Below, piece by piece: positions 25,952 to 33,480 of a DNA stretch of 64,000 nucleotides. Position 1 is the stretch's first letter; every line of letters begins with the position of its first letter. Location: assembly GCA_900541685.1 (NCBI GenBank), contig UQKM01000005.1, forward strand, positions 47,816-111,815. Direction: 5' to 3'. The notes under the pieces are model-generated. The model did no database searches, was not told the DNA's origin, and saw only the letters and a list, made by a program, of their open reading frames with translations. The position numbers and the translations under genes are program-made. The stretch comes from an uncultured Collinsella sp. (lineage in GTDB: Bacteria > Actinomycetota > Coriobacteriia > Coriobacteriales > Coriobacteriaceae).

Positions 25952-26008
25952 ATCTAAGTCTGTCCCCAATGCGTGAAAACACTCATGTAAGTCTGTCCCC
26001 AATGAGTG
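25952..26008. repeat. Right REP-like inverted repeat of the tyrosine-transposase element
   Basis: Two tandem units each contain AAGTCTGTCCCCAATG. The outer unit forms a perfect seven-base stem, CACTCAT (25980-25986) with ATGAGTG (26002-26008). It is inverted relative to the copy at 24951-25007, so the element spans about 1.06 kb. Confidence 0.8.
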
Positions 26009-26043
26009 CAAAAAAGGCGCCCTCCGTTGGGGAGGACGCCTTT
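26009..26043 (-). terminator. Terminator of rpmB (minus strand)
   Basis: AAAGGCGCCCTCC pairs with GGAGGACGCCTTT with one mismatch around a short loop. On the minus strand the stem is followed by TTTTTTGC. The 68 bases between it and the rpmB stop hold nothing recognisable. Confidence 0.8.
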
Positions 26044-26111
26044 GGTAAGTTCTATATGAACGCGAGGTCTTTGACCCGGAGAGTCCGAGGTACTTGTTGG
26101 TAAGACCTTAT

Positions 26112-26300
26112 TTAGGAGCGCGCAACCTTGCCGGACTTGAGGCAGGTGGAGCAAACGTTCATCTTGCGACGGTGACCATCGACGACGACGTAAACGCGCT
26201 GGATGTTGGGGCGGAACTTACGGTTGGTGACGCGGTGAGAGTGGCTGATGGAGCGACCGGCAACGGGGTGCTTACCGCAAACTTCGCAAACTTTGGACAT
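26112..26300 (-). CDS. rpmB: 50S ribosomal protein L28
   Basis: This 62-residue L28 is the zinc-binding form, with CEVCGKHP near the start and CSTCLKSGKV near the end. The middle, SISHSHRVTNRKFRPNIQRVYV, is typical. ATG at 26300 is preceded by GGAGGG on the minus strand; a longer frame reaching 26348 has no ribosome binding site. It is a single-gene unit with its own promoter and terminator. Confidence 0.97.
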   Translation of the reverse strand: MSKVCEVCGKHPVAGRSISHSHRVTNRKFRPNIQRVYVVVDGHRRKMNVCSTCLKSGKVARS

Positions 26301-26354
26301 AACTGACCCTCCTTGGGCGACAAACGAACATGTCGCGTTAACAAACAAGCCTGA

Positions 26355-26363
26355 ACTATAGCA
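26355..26363 (-). promoter_or_regulatory. Extended -10 promoter of rpmB
   Basis: Minus-strand TGCTATAGT (complement of 26355-26363) is an extended -10 with no clear -35. The start point would be near 26348, leaving a leader of about 48 nt. Confidence 0.55.
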
Positions 26364-26622
26364 CAGAAGCAGCTCCCTGTGCGTAATCTACACAGAGATA
26401 TTCCTCTTTTGGCGATAGTGCTCACGCCACGGCCCTGGACGTAGATCCGATTTGCGTGCAGCAGAGGGGATTATGCCAGCTCGTGCGTGCGTTTTCAAGC
26501 TCGTCCCACAAATATATATAGGTTTATGGAGCGCCTGCGCCCGTTTACGGATTGTTCTGTATTTATGCTCGCAATTAAGCTCGAGGTTGGCTACACTATC
26601 CCTTGACCATTAAAGGGGTACG

Positions 26623-26712
26623 AGATACCCACATGGAATTACATAGCTGCCAAAGAGCAGCCCTTCCTGTGGGTGTCTGGTCCGCTTTAAGCGGTCGGGC
26701 ATCTATTTTTTT
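26623..26712 (+). promoter_or_regulatory. Leader of the pyr operon with mutually exclusive stems (candidate PyrR attenuator)
   Basis: AGATACCCACA (26623-26633) can pair with TGTGGGTGTCT (26668-26678) around an inner hairpin GCTGC/GCAGC, whose loop reads CCAAAGAG and is close to the PyrR-binding consensus CCNGNGAG. The same AGATACCC can instead pair with GGGCATCT (26697-26704), which is followed directly by ATTTTTTT, enclosing a CCGCT/AGCGG hairpin. The two pairings exclude each other, as in transcription attenuators. The rest of 26364-26622 is AT-rich in places (AAATATATATAGG) and holds no gene; the pyr promoter was not resolved. Confidence 0.55.
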
Positions 26713-26751
26713 GACTGTGTCAGCAGTCAAGACATGTGAGGAAGGAGATCG

Positions 26752-27336
26752 ATGGGCACGACTTCCCCCAAGGCGGTCATCATGGACGAGACCGCCGTCA
26801 ATCGAGCGATGACCCGCATCGCGCACGAGATTCTCGAGCGCAACGAGGGCTGTGAAGACCTCGCTCTGGTCGGCATCGTCACGCGCGGCGACCTTCTGGC
26901 AAAGAAGCTCGCCGAGGAGATCAAGGAGATCGAGGGCGTCGACGTTCCGCTCGGCAGCCTGGACATCAGCTTCTACCGCGATGACTATGCGACCAATTTC
27001 GCTCCCGCGATCCACGCTACCAACATTCCCTTCAGCGTCGACGGCAAGCGCGTCGTGCTGGTGGACGACATCCTGTATACGGGCCGTACTATCCGCGCCG
27101 CTCTGGATGCCGTCATGGACCTGGGCCGTCCGAGCCGCATCGAGCTGGCAGTTCTCGTTGACCGCGGTCACCGTGAGCTCCCCATCTCGCCGGACTTTGT
27201 CGGCAAGAACGTTCCCTCGTCGCATGAGGAGAACGTGCACCTATATATGAAGGAAGTCGACGGCCACACCGCCGTCGAGATTAACGACGTCGCGCCGGGT
27301 TCCCACGTGGGCTCCGCGCCGCTGGGAGGTGAGTAG
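26752..27336 (+). CDS. pyrR: Bifunctional pyr operon regulator / uracil phosphoribosyltransferase
   Basis: PyrR (194 residues) senses UMP and binds pyr mRNA leaders; it also has weak uracil phosphoribosyltransferase activity. It has the type I PRTase fold with the PRPP loop VVLVDDILYTGRTIRAAL and VGIVTRGDLLAKKL. The C-terminal tail after the core is slightly longer than usual. ATG 26752 follows AAGGAG. Its place as first gene behind an attenuator-like leader supports autogenous control of the operon. Confidence 0.95.
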   Translation: MGTTSPKAVIMDETAVNRAMTRIAHEILERNEGCEDLALVGIVTRGDLLAKKLAEEIKEIEGVDVPLGSLDISFYRDDYATNFAPAIHATNIPFSVDGKRVVLVDDILYTGRTIRAALDAVMDLGRPSRIELAVLVDRGHRELPISPDFVGKNVPSSHEENVHLYMKEVDGHTAVEINDVAPGSHVGSAPLGGE

Positions 27337-27340
27337 TACC

Positions 27341-28285
27341 GTGGCGTTCAACCATAAGCACCTGATCGACATTACCGAGTACTCCGAAGAGGACATCAAG
27401 CTCATCCTCGAGACCGCCAAGGCGTTCTCTGAGGTCAACGAGCGTGCGATCAAGAAGGTCCCCACGCTCAAGGGCAAGACCATCGTCAACATGTTCAACG
27501 AGCCCTCGACGCGCACCCGCAGCTCCTTCGAGCTCGCCGAGAAGCGCCTTTCGGCCGACAGCCTCAACTTTGGCGGCTCCTCGACCTCCACGGTCAAGGG
27601 CGAGAGCCTCGTCGATACCGTCGAGACCCTCAACGCCTACAAGATCGATTGCATCGTCGTGCGCGACAAGCATGCCGGTGCTCCCTACATCGTCACGCAG
27701 AATTCGCCCGCGAGTGTTATCTGCGCCGGTGACGGTAAGCACAACCACCCCACGCAGGCCCTGCTCGACCTGTACACCATCTGGGAGCACAAGGGTGACT
27801 TCCACGGTCTGAAGGTCGCCGTCGTCGGCGACATCGCCCACTCCCGCGTTTGCGGCTCGCTGATCCCCGCGTTGAAGATCATGGGCTGCGAGACCTACGC
27901 CGTCGCCCCCGGCACGCTGCTGCCGCCGGCGCCCGAGGTTCTGGGCTGCGACCACGTGACGAGCGATCTCGATTCCGTCCTGCCCGAACTGGACGTCGTC
28001 TACATGCTGCGCGTGCAGCAGGAGCGACTCGAGGGTGCCCCGTTCCCGACCATTCGCGAGTACCACAAGCTCTTCGGCCTGACCAAGGACCGTGAGAAGC
28101 TCATGAAGCCCGACGCGATCATTTGCCACCCGGGCCCCATCAACCGCGGCGTCGAGTTCGACTCCTATATGGCCGACCACCCGCAACGCTCCGTCATCCT
28201 GGAGCAGGTCTACGCCGGTATCTGCGTGCGTATGGCTATCCTGTATCTGCTGCTTGGAGGTGCCGATAATGGCCTTGCTTCTTAA
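27341..28285 (+). CDS. pyrB: Aspartate carbamoyltransferase, catalytic chain
   Basis: ATCase (314 residues) condenses carbamoyl phosphate with aspartate. The carbamoyl phosphate site FNEPSTRTRSSFE and the aspartate-side HPTQALLDLYTI and YMLRVQQER motifs are present. GTG 27341 is chosen because GGGAGGTG lies 9 nt upstream; GTG 27329 overlaps that site and the pyrR end. No regulatory chain (pyrI) is present, as in most Gram-positive bacteria. Confidence 0.96.
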   Translation: MAFNHKHLIDITEYSEEDIKLILETAKAFSEVNERAIKKVPTLKGKTIVNMFNEPSTRTRSSFELAEKRLSADSLNFGGSSTSTVKGESLVDTVETLNAYKIDCIVVRDKHAGAPYIVTQNSPASVICAGDGKHNHPTQALLDLYTIWEHKGDFHGLKVAVVGDIAHSRVCGSLIPALKIMGCETYAVAPGTLLPPAPEVLGCDHVTSDLDSVLPELDVVYMLRVQQERLEGAPFPTIREYHKLFGLTKDREKLMKPDAIICHPGPINRGVEFDSYMADHPQRSVILEQVYAGICVRMAILYLLLGGADNGLAS

Positions 28286-29558
28286 GAATGCCCACGTCGT
28301 CGACCCGTCCGTCGAGCTTGACGGTGTCGTTGACGTCCTGATCGACGGCGACAAGATCGCCGAGGTCGGCGAGAACCTCGCCGCCGAGGGAGCCGAGGTC
28401 CGCGACCTTTCCGGTAAGTACCTCGTCCCCGGCCTGGTGGACATGCACGTCCACCTGCGCGAGCCCGGTTACGAGGTCAAAGAGGACATCGAGAGCGGCA
28501 CCCGCGCAGCTGCCAAGGGCGGCTTCACCGGCGTGTGCGCCATGCCCAACACCGACCCCGTTACCGATAACGGTACCGTCGTTGAGTTCGTCAAGTCCCG
28601 CGCTGCCGAGGTCGGCCACTGCCGCGTCTATCCTTCTGGCGCCATGACCCGCGGTCTTAAGGGCGAGGCTATGTCCGAGATGGGCGATATGGTTGCCCAC
28701 GGCGCCGTCGCCTTCACCGACGACGGTCGCGGCGTGCAGGGTGCGGGCATGCTCCGTCGCTGCATGGACTACGGCAAGATGTTCGGCAAGGTCTTTATGA
28801 GCCATTGCCAGGACGAGGACCTGGTCGGTCACGGTCAGATCAACGAGGGCAAGGTCTCTACCCGTCTGGCCCTCGAGGGCTGGCCGGCGGCAGGCGAGGA
28901 GCTGCAGATCGCTCGCGATATCGAGATCGCCAAGCTGACCGGTGCCAAGTTGCACATCCAGCATATCTCCACCGCCCATGGCCTGGAGCTCGTGCGTGCC
29001 GGTAAGGCCGCTGGCGTGCAGGTCACCTGCGAGGCCACCCCGCACCACATGTTCCTGACCGAGAACGACCTGGACGAGACCTACAACACCTCGCTCAAGG
29101 TCAATCCGCCGCTGCGTACCGAGGAGGACGCCGAGGCTATCCGTCAGGGCGTCATCGATGGCACCGTCGACGCTATCGTCACCGATCACGCTCCCCATAC
29201 CCCGTGGGAGAAGGCCCGCGAGTTCGAGCTTGCGCCCTTTGGCATGATCGGCCTCGAGACCTCGCTGGCGCTCGTGCTCACCGAGCTGGTCAATACGGGC
29301 AAGATGAGCATGGGCCGCATGGTTGAGCTTATGGCCATCAAGCCTCGTGAGATCCTGGGCCTTGATCAGGTTCAGGTCAAGGCGGGCTCCGTTGCCGACC
29401 TGACCGTGTTCGACACGTCCGCCACCTGGACGGTCGGCGAGGACGGTTACGAGTCGCGCGCCGAGAACTCCGGTTTTGCCGGCCGCACGCTTACCGGTCG
29501 TGCCACCGATGTGTTTGTCGGCGGCAAGCAGACGCTCGCCGACGGCTGCATCTGCTAG
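28269..29558 (+). CDS. pyrC: Dihydroorotase
   Basis: Dihydroorotase (429 residues, class I) cyclises carbamoyl aspartate. The metal site DMHVHLREPGYE, the FTGVCAMPNTDP block, and the DHAPHTPWEK motif with catalytic Asp are intact. ATG 28269 follows GGAGGTG and overlaps the end of pyrB by 17 bases, so the two are coupled. About 92 bases follow before pyrK, with a GCGCGG...CCGCGC hairpin that might be a weak attenuator. Confidence 0.96.
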   Translation: MALLLKNAHVVDPSVELDGVVDVLIDGDKIAEVGENLAAEGAEVRDLSGKYLVPGLVDMHVHLREPGYEVKEDIESGTRAAAKGGFTGVCAMPNTDPVTDNGTVVEFVKSRAAEVGHCRVYPSGAMTRGLKGEAMSEMGDMVAHGAVAFTDDGRGVQGAGMLRRCMDYGKMFGKVFMSHCQDEDLVGHGQINEGKVSTRLALEGWPAAGEELQIARDIEIAKLTGAKLHIQHISTAHGLELVRAGKAAGVQVTCEATPHHMFLTENDLDETYNTSLKVNPPLRTEEDAEAIRQGVIDGTVDAIVTDHAPHTPWEKAREFELAPFGMIGLETSLALVLTELVNTGKMSMGRMVELMAIKPREILGLDQVQVKAGSVADLTVFDTSATWTVGEDGYESRAENSGFAGRTLTGRATDVFVGGKQTLADGCIC

Positions 29559-29650
29559 CATAGCCTTATCGCTTTTGTGCGCGGTGCCCTTGCGGTGCCG
29601 CGCTTTCTGTTCGTTTTGACCATGCAACCGCATGGGGGATTGGAGCGTCT

Positions 29651-30442
29651 ATGCCCACACCTTCCACTGCACGCATGCACGACTTCGAGGTCGTCTCGAA
29701 CCAGGAGATCGCCGACGGCATCTTCTCGCTCGTCATCTCGGCCCCCAAGCTTGCAAGTGCGCTCAAGCCCGGTCAGTTTGTGAACATCGCCGTGCCCGGC
29801 GATGCGTCCTCGCTGCTTCGCGTGCCCCTGAGCTTCTATCGCGCCGACGCCGAGGCCGGCACCGTCGAGCTGTGGTACGCCGTCGTGGGCGACGACACCC
29901 GCCGTCTGTCGCAGATGGGCCCCGGTTCCACCTCTAACCTGCTGGGCCCTGGCGGCCGCGGCTGGCTGGTGCCCGAGGGCGCCAAAAAGGCGCTGCTCGT
30001 CGCCGGCGGCATTGGCGTTCCGCCCGTGCTCTGCCTGGCCGACATGCTTGTCGAGCAGGGTGTGGACGTTGACGTATGCCTGGGCTTTGGCACCGCGTCC
30101 AAGGCCGTGGGCGTCGATGAGTTCCGCGCGCTGGGAGCCACGGTCAACGTGTGCACCGACGACGGCTCACTGGGCACGCATGGCTTCTGTACCGATCCTG
30201 CCGCCAAGCTGCTCGGCGAGGGCGGTTACGACTACGTCGCCAGCTGTGGTCCCGCCGTCATGATGAAGAAGGTCGCTGCCGCTGCCGCCGAGGCCGGCGT
30301 GTACTGCGAGGTGTCGCTCGAGCGCATGATGAGCTGTGGCTTTGGCGCCTGCAACACCTGCAATGTCGAGACGGTCGACGGTATGAAGGGCGCCTGCATG
30401 TGCGGCCCCGTGTTTGATGCTTCCAAGGTGGTGGTCTTCTAA
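29651..30442 (+). CDS. pyrK: Dihydroorotate dehydrogenase electron transfer subunit
   Basis: PyrK (263 residues) carries FAD and a [2Fe-2S] cluster and passes electrons from dihydroorotate oxidation to NAD. The ferredoxin-reductase-like core has LRVPLSFYRAD for flavin and VAGGIGVPPVLCLAD for NAD. The C-terminal cluster site is MSCGFGACNTC plus GACMCGPVF. It overlaps pyrD by TAATG. The pair forms a class 1B enzyme, which suits an anaerobe because no quinone or oxygen is needed. Confidence 0.95.
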   Translation: MPTPSTARMHDFEVVSNQEIADGIFSLVISAPKLASALKPGQFVNIAVPGDASSLLRVPLSFYRADAEAGTVELWYAVVGDDTRRLSQMGPGSTSNLLGPGGRGWLVPEGAKKALLVAGGIGVPPVLCLADMLVEQGVDVDVCLGFGTASKAVGVDEFRALGATVNVCTDDGSLGTHGFCTDPAAKLLGEGGYDYVASCGPAVMMKKVAAAAAEAGVYCEVSLERMMSCGFGACNTCNVETVDGMKGACMCGPVFDASKVVVF

Positions 30443-31365
30443 TGGGTACCGTGAACATGGCCGTCGATTTCGGCGGCGTCAAGATGCAGAACCCCATCAA
30501 CACCGCAGCCGGTACCTTTGGCTACGGTTGGCAGTTCCAGAACTTCTTCGATGTCTCCCAGCTGGGTGCCATCACCACCAAGGGCTGCGCTGCCGAGCCC
30601 TGGCCCGGCAATCCCGCACCCCGCATGGCCGAGATTCCCGGCGGCATGATTAATTCCGTGGGCCTGCAGAACCCCGGTGTGGCCGCTTTCGCCCGCGAGT
30701 CCGGTCCGTGGCTCGAGCAGCTCTCCAAGGACGGTTGCCAGGTCATTTGCCAGGTTGCCGGGCACTCCGTTGACGAGTTTGTCCGCGCACTCGAGATGTA
30801 TGTCGAGCTGTGCCCCTGGGCTGCCGGCTACGAGATCAACGTGAGCTGCCCTAATATCGCCGCCGGCGGTGCCGCCATGGGCTCCACGACCGAGGGCGCC
30901 TCTTCCGTTATGGCTGCTTGCCGCAAGGTGACCGATAAGCCGCTGTTCGTGAAGATGGCGCCGGTCAACGTCGCCGAGATCGCCAAGGCCCTCGAGGCTG
31001 CCGGCGCCGACGGCCTTTCGGTCATCAACTCCATCCAGGGCATGGCCATCGACGTCCATACCCGCAAGTCCCGCGTGGCCAAGCCCAAGGGCGGCCTTTC
31101 GGGCCCGCTGTGCCACCACATCGCCGTGCGCATGGTCTGGGAGGTTGCCCAGGCCGTCGATATCCCCATCAACGGTGTCGGCGGTGTCATGACTGGCGAG
31201 GATGCGGCTGAGTTTATCCTGGCCGGCGCCACCTGCGTGTCGGTCGGCATGGCCAACTTCGTCGATCCGTGCGCTTCGCTTAAGATCGCGCATGAGCTCG
31301 AGGCCTGGGCCGAGTCCCAGGGCGTAAAGGACATCAACGAGCTGGTGGGTGCTTTCGAATGCTAG
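30442..31365 (+). CDS. pyrD: Dihydroorotate dehydrogenase, class 1B catalytic subunit
   Basis: PyrD (307 residues) is an FMN-binding TIM barrel that oxidises dihydroorotate to orotate. Features are NPINTAAGTFGYG, GLQNPGV, the catalytic-cysteine motif INVSCPNI (Cys as in class 1 enzymes), and the C-terminal FMN phosphate site NGVGGVMTGEDAAEF. The adjacent pyrK marks class 1B. It overlaps pyrF by seven bases. Confidence 0.96.
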   Translation: MGTVNMAVDFGGVKMQNPINTAAGTFGYGWQFQNFFDVSQLGAITTKGCAAEPWPGNPAPRMAEIPGGMINSVGLQNPGVAAFARESGPWLEQLSKDGCQVICQVAGHSVDEFVRALEMYVELCPWAAGYEINVSCPNIAAGGAAMGSTTEGASSVMAACRKVTDKPLFVKMAPVNVAEIAKALEAAGADGLSVINSIQGMAIDVHTRKSRVAKPKGGLSGPLCHHIAVRMVWEVAQAVDIPINGVGGVMTGEDAAEFILAGATCVSVGMANFVDPCASLKIAHELEAWAESQGVKDINELVGAFEC

Positions 31366-32075
31366 AGAATGATGCCCGCGACCGTGTTATCGTCGCCCTC
31401 GACTGCGACCGTGAGCGCGCGCTCGAGCTCGCCCACGAGCTTTCGGGCCATGCCGCCTGGCTCAAGGTCGGCATGACGCTCTATTACGCTGAGGGTCCCC
31501 AGATCGTCAAGACCTTTAAGGACCTTGGCTTTAAGGTCTTCCTCGACCTTAAGTTCCATGACATTCCGCATCAGGTGCGCGGCGCTGCCCGCTCGGCCTC
31601 GCTTGCCGGTGCCGACCTGCTTTCGGTCCACGGCCTGGGCTCGGGTGCTATGCTCGCTGCCTGCCGCGAGGGTGCCGAGGAGGCGCGTGAGGACCGCGCC
31701 AAGCTCGTCGCCATCACCGTGCTCACGAGCATGAATCAGGATGCCTTGAGCGAGATCGGCGTCGAGTCTCCCGTGGCCGAGGAGGCCGCCCGCTTGGCAA
31801 AGCTTGCTCAAGCCACTGGCATCGATGGCATCGTGTGCTCACCGATGGAGGCTCACGACATGCGTGAGCTGCTGGGTCCCGACGCGCTGATCGTGACCCC
31901 GGGCGTGCGTCCGGTGGGTGCCGCTCTTGGTGACCAGTCCCGCGTGGCGACGCCTTCCCAGGCTATCGAGCGTGGCGCAAGCCACATTGTGGTGGGCCGT
32001 CCCATCACCGGCGCCGACGATCCGGTTGCCGCCTTTGACGCTATTGTCGCTGAGCTGGTCGAAAACATCTCCTAA
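31359..32075 (+). CDS. pyrF: Orotidine 5'-phosphate decarboxylase
   Basis: OMP decarboxylase (238 residues) makes UMP. The catalytic Asp-Lys pair is in VFLDLKFHDIPHQV; VIVALDCDRERAL begins the barrel and VTPGVRP with VVGRPIT end it. ATG 31359 lies inside pyrD. pyrE (orotate phosphoribosyltransferase) does not follow and is not in the window, so the pathway needs a gene elsewhere. Confidence 0.96.
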   Translation: MLENDARDRVIVALDCDRERALELAHELSGHAAWLKVGMTLYYAEGPQIVKTFKDLGFKVFLDLKFHDIPHQVRGAARSASLAGADLLSVHGLGSGAMLAACREGAEEAREDRAKLVAITVLTSMNQDALSEIGVESPVAEEAARLAKLAQATGIDGIVCSPMEAHDMRELLGPDALIVTPGVRPVGAALGDQSRVATPSQAIERGASHIVVGRPITGADDPVAAFDAIVAELVENIS

Positions 32076-32120
32076 AAGATTCCCCTAAGTCACCACTTTT
32101 GGGTCTCATTAGCACAAAAT

Positions 32121-32178
32121 AGCCCCTGTGCCTGCGTAAACTTTCCCATCCTTTGTGTGGAATCGCAGGTCAGGGGCT
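32121..32178. repeat. Long-loop inverted repeat downstream of pyrF
   Basis: AGCCCCTG...CCTGCG (32121-32136) pairs with CGCAGG...CAGGGGCT (32164-32178), 14 pairs with a small bulge, around a 27-base loop. The following TTAACTTTGGG is only weakly T-rich, so a terminator role is uncertain. Otherwise the pyrF-mihF gap holds only the mihF promoter. Confidence 0.5.
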
Positions 32179-32241
32179 TAACTTTGGGCGCAGTATATTG
32201 CACTTTTTGCGGGTATCGTCTAACCTATGGAGCCGCGATTG

Positions 32242-32273
32242 GGCATTTTGTACGTTCTACGTGCTAAAATGCC
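32242..32273 (+). promoter_or_regulatory. mihF promoter with an overlapping inverted repeat
   Basis: TGCTAAAAT (32262-32270) is an extended -10. It lies in the right arm of GGCATTTT (32242-32249) / AAAATGCC (32266-32273), an eight-base inverted repeat with a 16-base gap, so a bound protein would cover the promoter. The binder is unknown. Confidence 0.5.
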
Positions 32274-32314
32274 AATTATTGAATCAGATATAACCCAACT
32301 ATTTGGAGGTACGA

Positions 32315-32623
32315 ATGGCACTCCCTCAGCTTACCGATGAGCAGCGCAAGCAGGCTCTTGAGAAGGCTGCTGCCGCACGTCACGCCCGCGCTGAGCTTCG
32401 CGAGCAGATCAAGAAGGGCGAGAAGTCCCTCGAGTCTGTGCTCAACTCCGATGACCCCATCGCTTCCCGCATGAAGGTTTCCACCCTCATCGAGTCTCTC
32501 CCTGGTTATGGCAAGGCCAAGGCCGCCAAGATCATGGAGGAGCTCGGTATCTCCGCTACCCGTCGCGTCCAGGGCCTCGGCGTCCGTCAGCGCGAGCAGC
32601 TCCTCGAGCAGCTGACCAAATAA
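32315..32623 (+). CDS. mihF: Actinobacterial integration host factor mIHF
   Basis: This 102-residue protein matches the actinobacterial mIHF family, a nucleoid DNA-bending protein unrelated in fold to E. coli IHF. The N-terminal LPQLTDEQRKQALEKAAAAR and the helix-two-turn-helix region MKVSTLIESLPGYGKAKAAKIMEELGI with TRRVQGLGVRQR are diagnostic. ATG 32315 follows GGAGGT. The mihF-gmk-rpoZ order is a hallmark of Actinobacteria and is one of the best phylum markers in this window. Confidence 0.96.
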   Translation: MALPQLTDEQRKQALEKAAAARHARAELREQIKKGEKSLESVLNSDDPIASRMKVSTLIESLPGYGKAKAAKIMEELGISATRRVQGLGVRQREQLLEQLTK

Positions 32624-33193
32624 GTGAGCGCTCAGGATTCCAAGCTCTTTGTGATTTCTGGACCGTCAGGCGCAGGCAAGGGTACGCTCGTCACTCGTGT
32701 GCGCGAGCGCCGCTCGAACCTGGGCCTGACGGTTTCGGCTACCACGCGAGCACCACGCAAAGGTGAGGTCGACGGCGTCAACTACTTTTTTCTGACGCGC
32801 GAGGAGTTCGACCGCCGCGTGGCAAACGGTGAGTTTGTTGAGTGGGCCGAGGTCCACGGTAACTGCTACGGCACGTTGGTGAGCGAGGTCACATCCAAGC
32901 TCGCCTCTGGCGCATCTCTGATTTTGGAGATCGATGTCCAGGGCGCCCTGCAGGTGAAGGAGCGCTTCCCCGAGGCCGTGCTGATCTTTATCAAGCCGCC
33001 TTCGCTTGAGGTACTCCGCGAGCGTCTAGTCGGTCGCGGTACCGAGACGCCCGAGACGATTGAGCTGCGTATGGCAAACGCCGCCGATGAGCTTGCCCTT
33101 GCCGACCGCTACGACGACGTCGTGGTTAATGACGATCTCGACCGCGCGACCGATGAGCTCGTTCGCGTTCTCGATATGCATGAAAGGATCTGA
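32624..33193 (+). CDS. gmk: Guanylate kinase
   Basis: Guanylate kinase (189 residues) phosphorylates GMP. It has P-loop FVISGPSGAGKGTL, the GMP-binding TTRAPRKGEVDGVNYFF, and the EIDVQGA block. GTG 32624 directly abuts the mihF stop, so the two are translated together. Confidence 0.97.
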   Translation: MSAQDSKLFVISGPSGAGKGTLVTRVRERRSNLGLTVSATTRAPRKGEVDGVNYFFLTREEFDRRVANGEFVEWAEVHGNCYGTLVSEVTSKLASGASLILEIDVQGALQVKERFPEAVLIFIKPPSLEVLRERLVGRGTETPETIELRMANAADELALADRYDDVVVNDDLDRATDELVRVLDMHERI

Positions 33194-33198
33194 GGTCC

Positions 33199-33480
33199 GT
33201 GTCCGTTGTAAAGCCTTGCATTGACGATCTTCTGGAGAAGACCGATCACAACCGCTTCCTGCTCGCTTCGCTTGCCTCCAAGCGCGCCTGCGACATCAAT
33301 AGCATGCTGCGTGGCCAGCACAACCGCGTGCTTGCCGTCCAGGATGTCGATGACATCACCATCGGACTTTCCGGTGCCGATACCATCTCGATGGCTATGG
33401 ACGAGATTGTCGACGGCGACATCTCTTACGACGAGGCTCGTTACGAGAAGGCGCTCGGCCACAAGGTTGCTGAAGCCTAA
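33199..33480 (+). CDS. rpoZ: RNA polymerase omega subunit
   Basis: Omega (93 residues) helps assemble RNA polymerase. The family pattern is IDDLLEKTDHNRFLLASLASKRACDINS. GTG 33199 lies 5 bases after gmk. Its stop abuts thiI. Confidence 0.93.
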   Translation: MSVVKPCIDDLLEKTDHNRFLLASLASKRACDINSMLRGQHNRVLAVQDVDDITIGLSGADTISMAMDEIVDGDISYDEARYEKALGHKVAEA

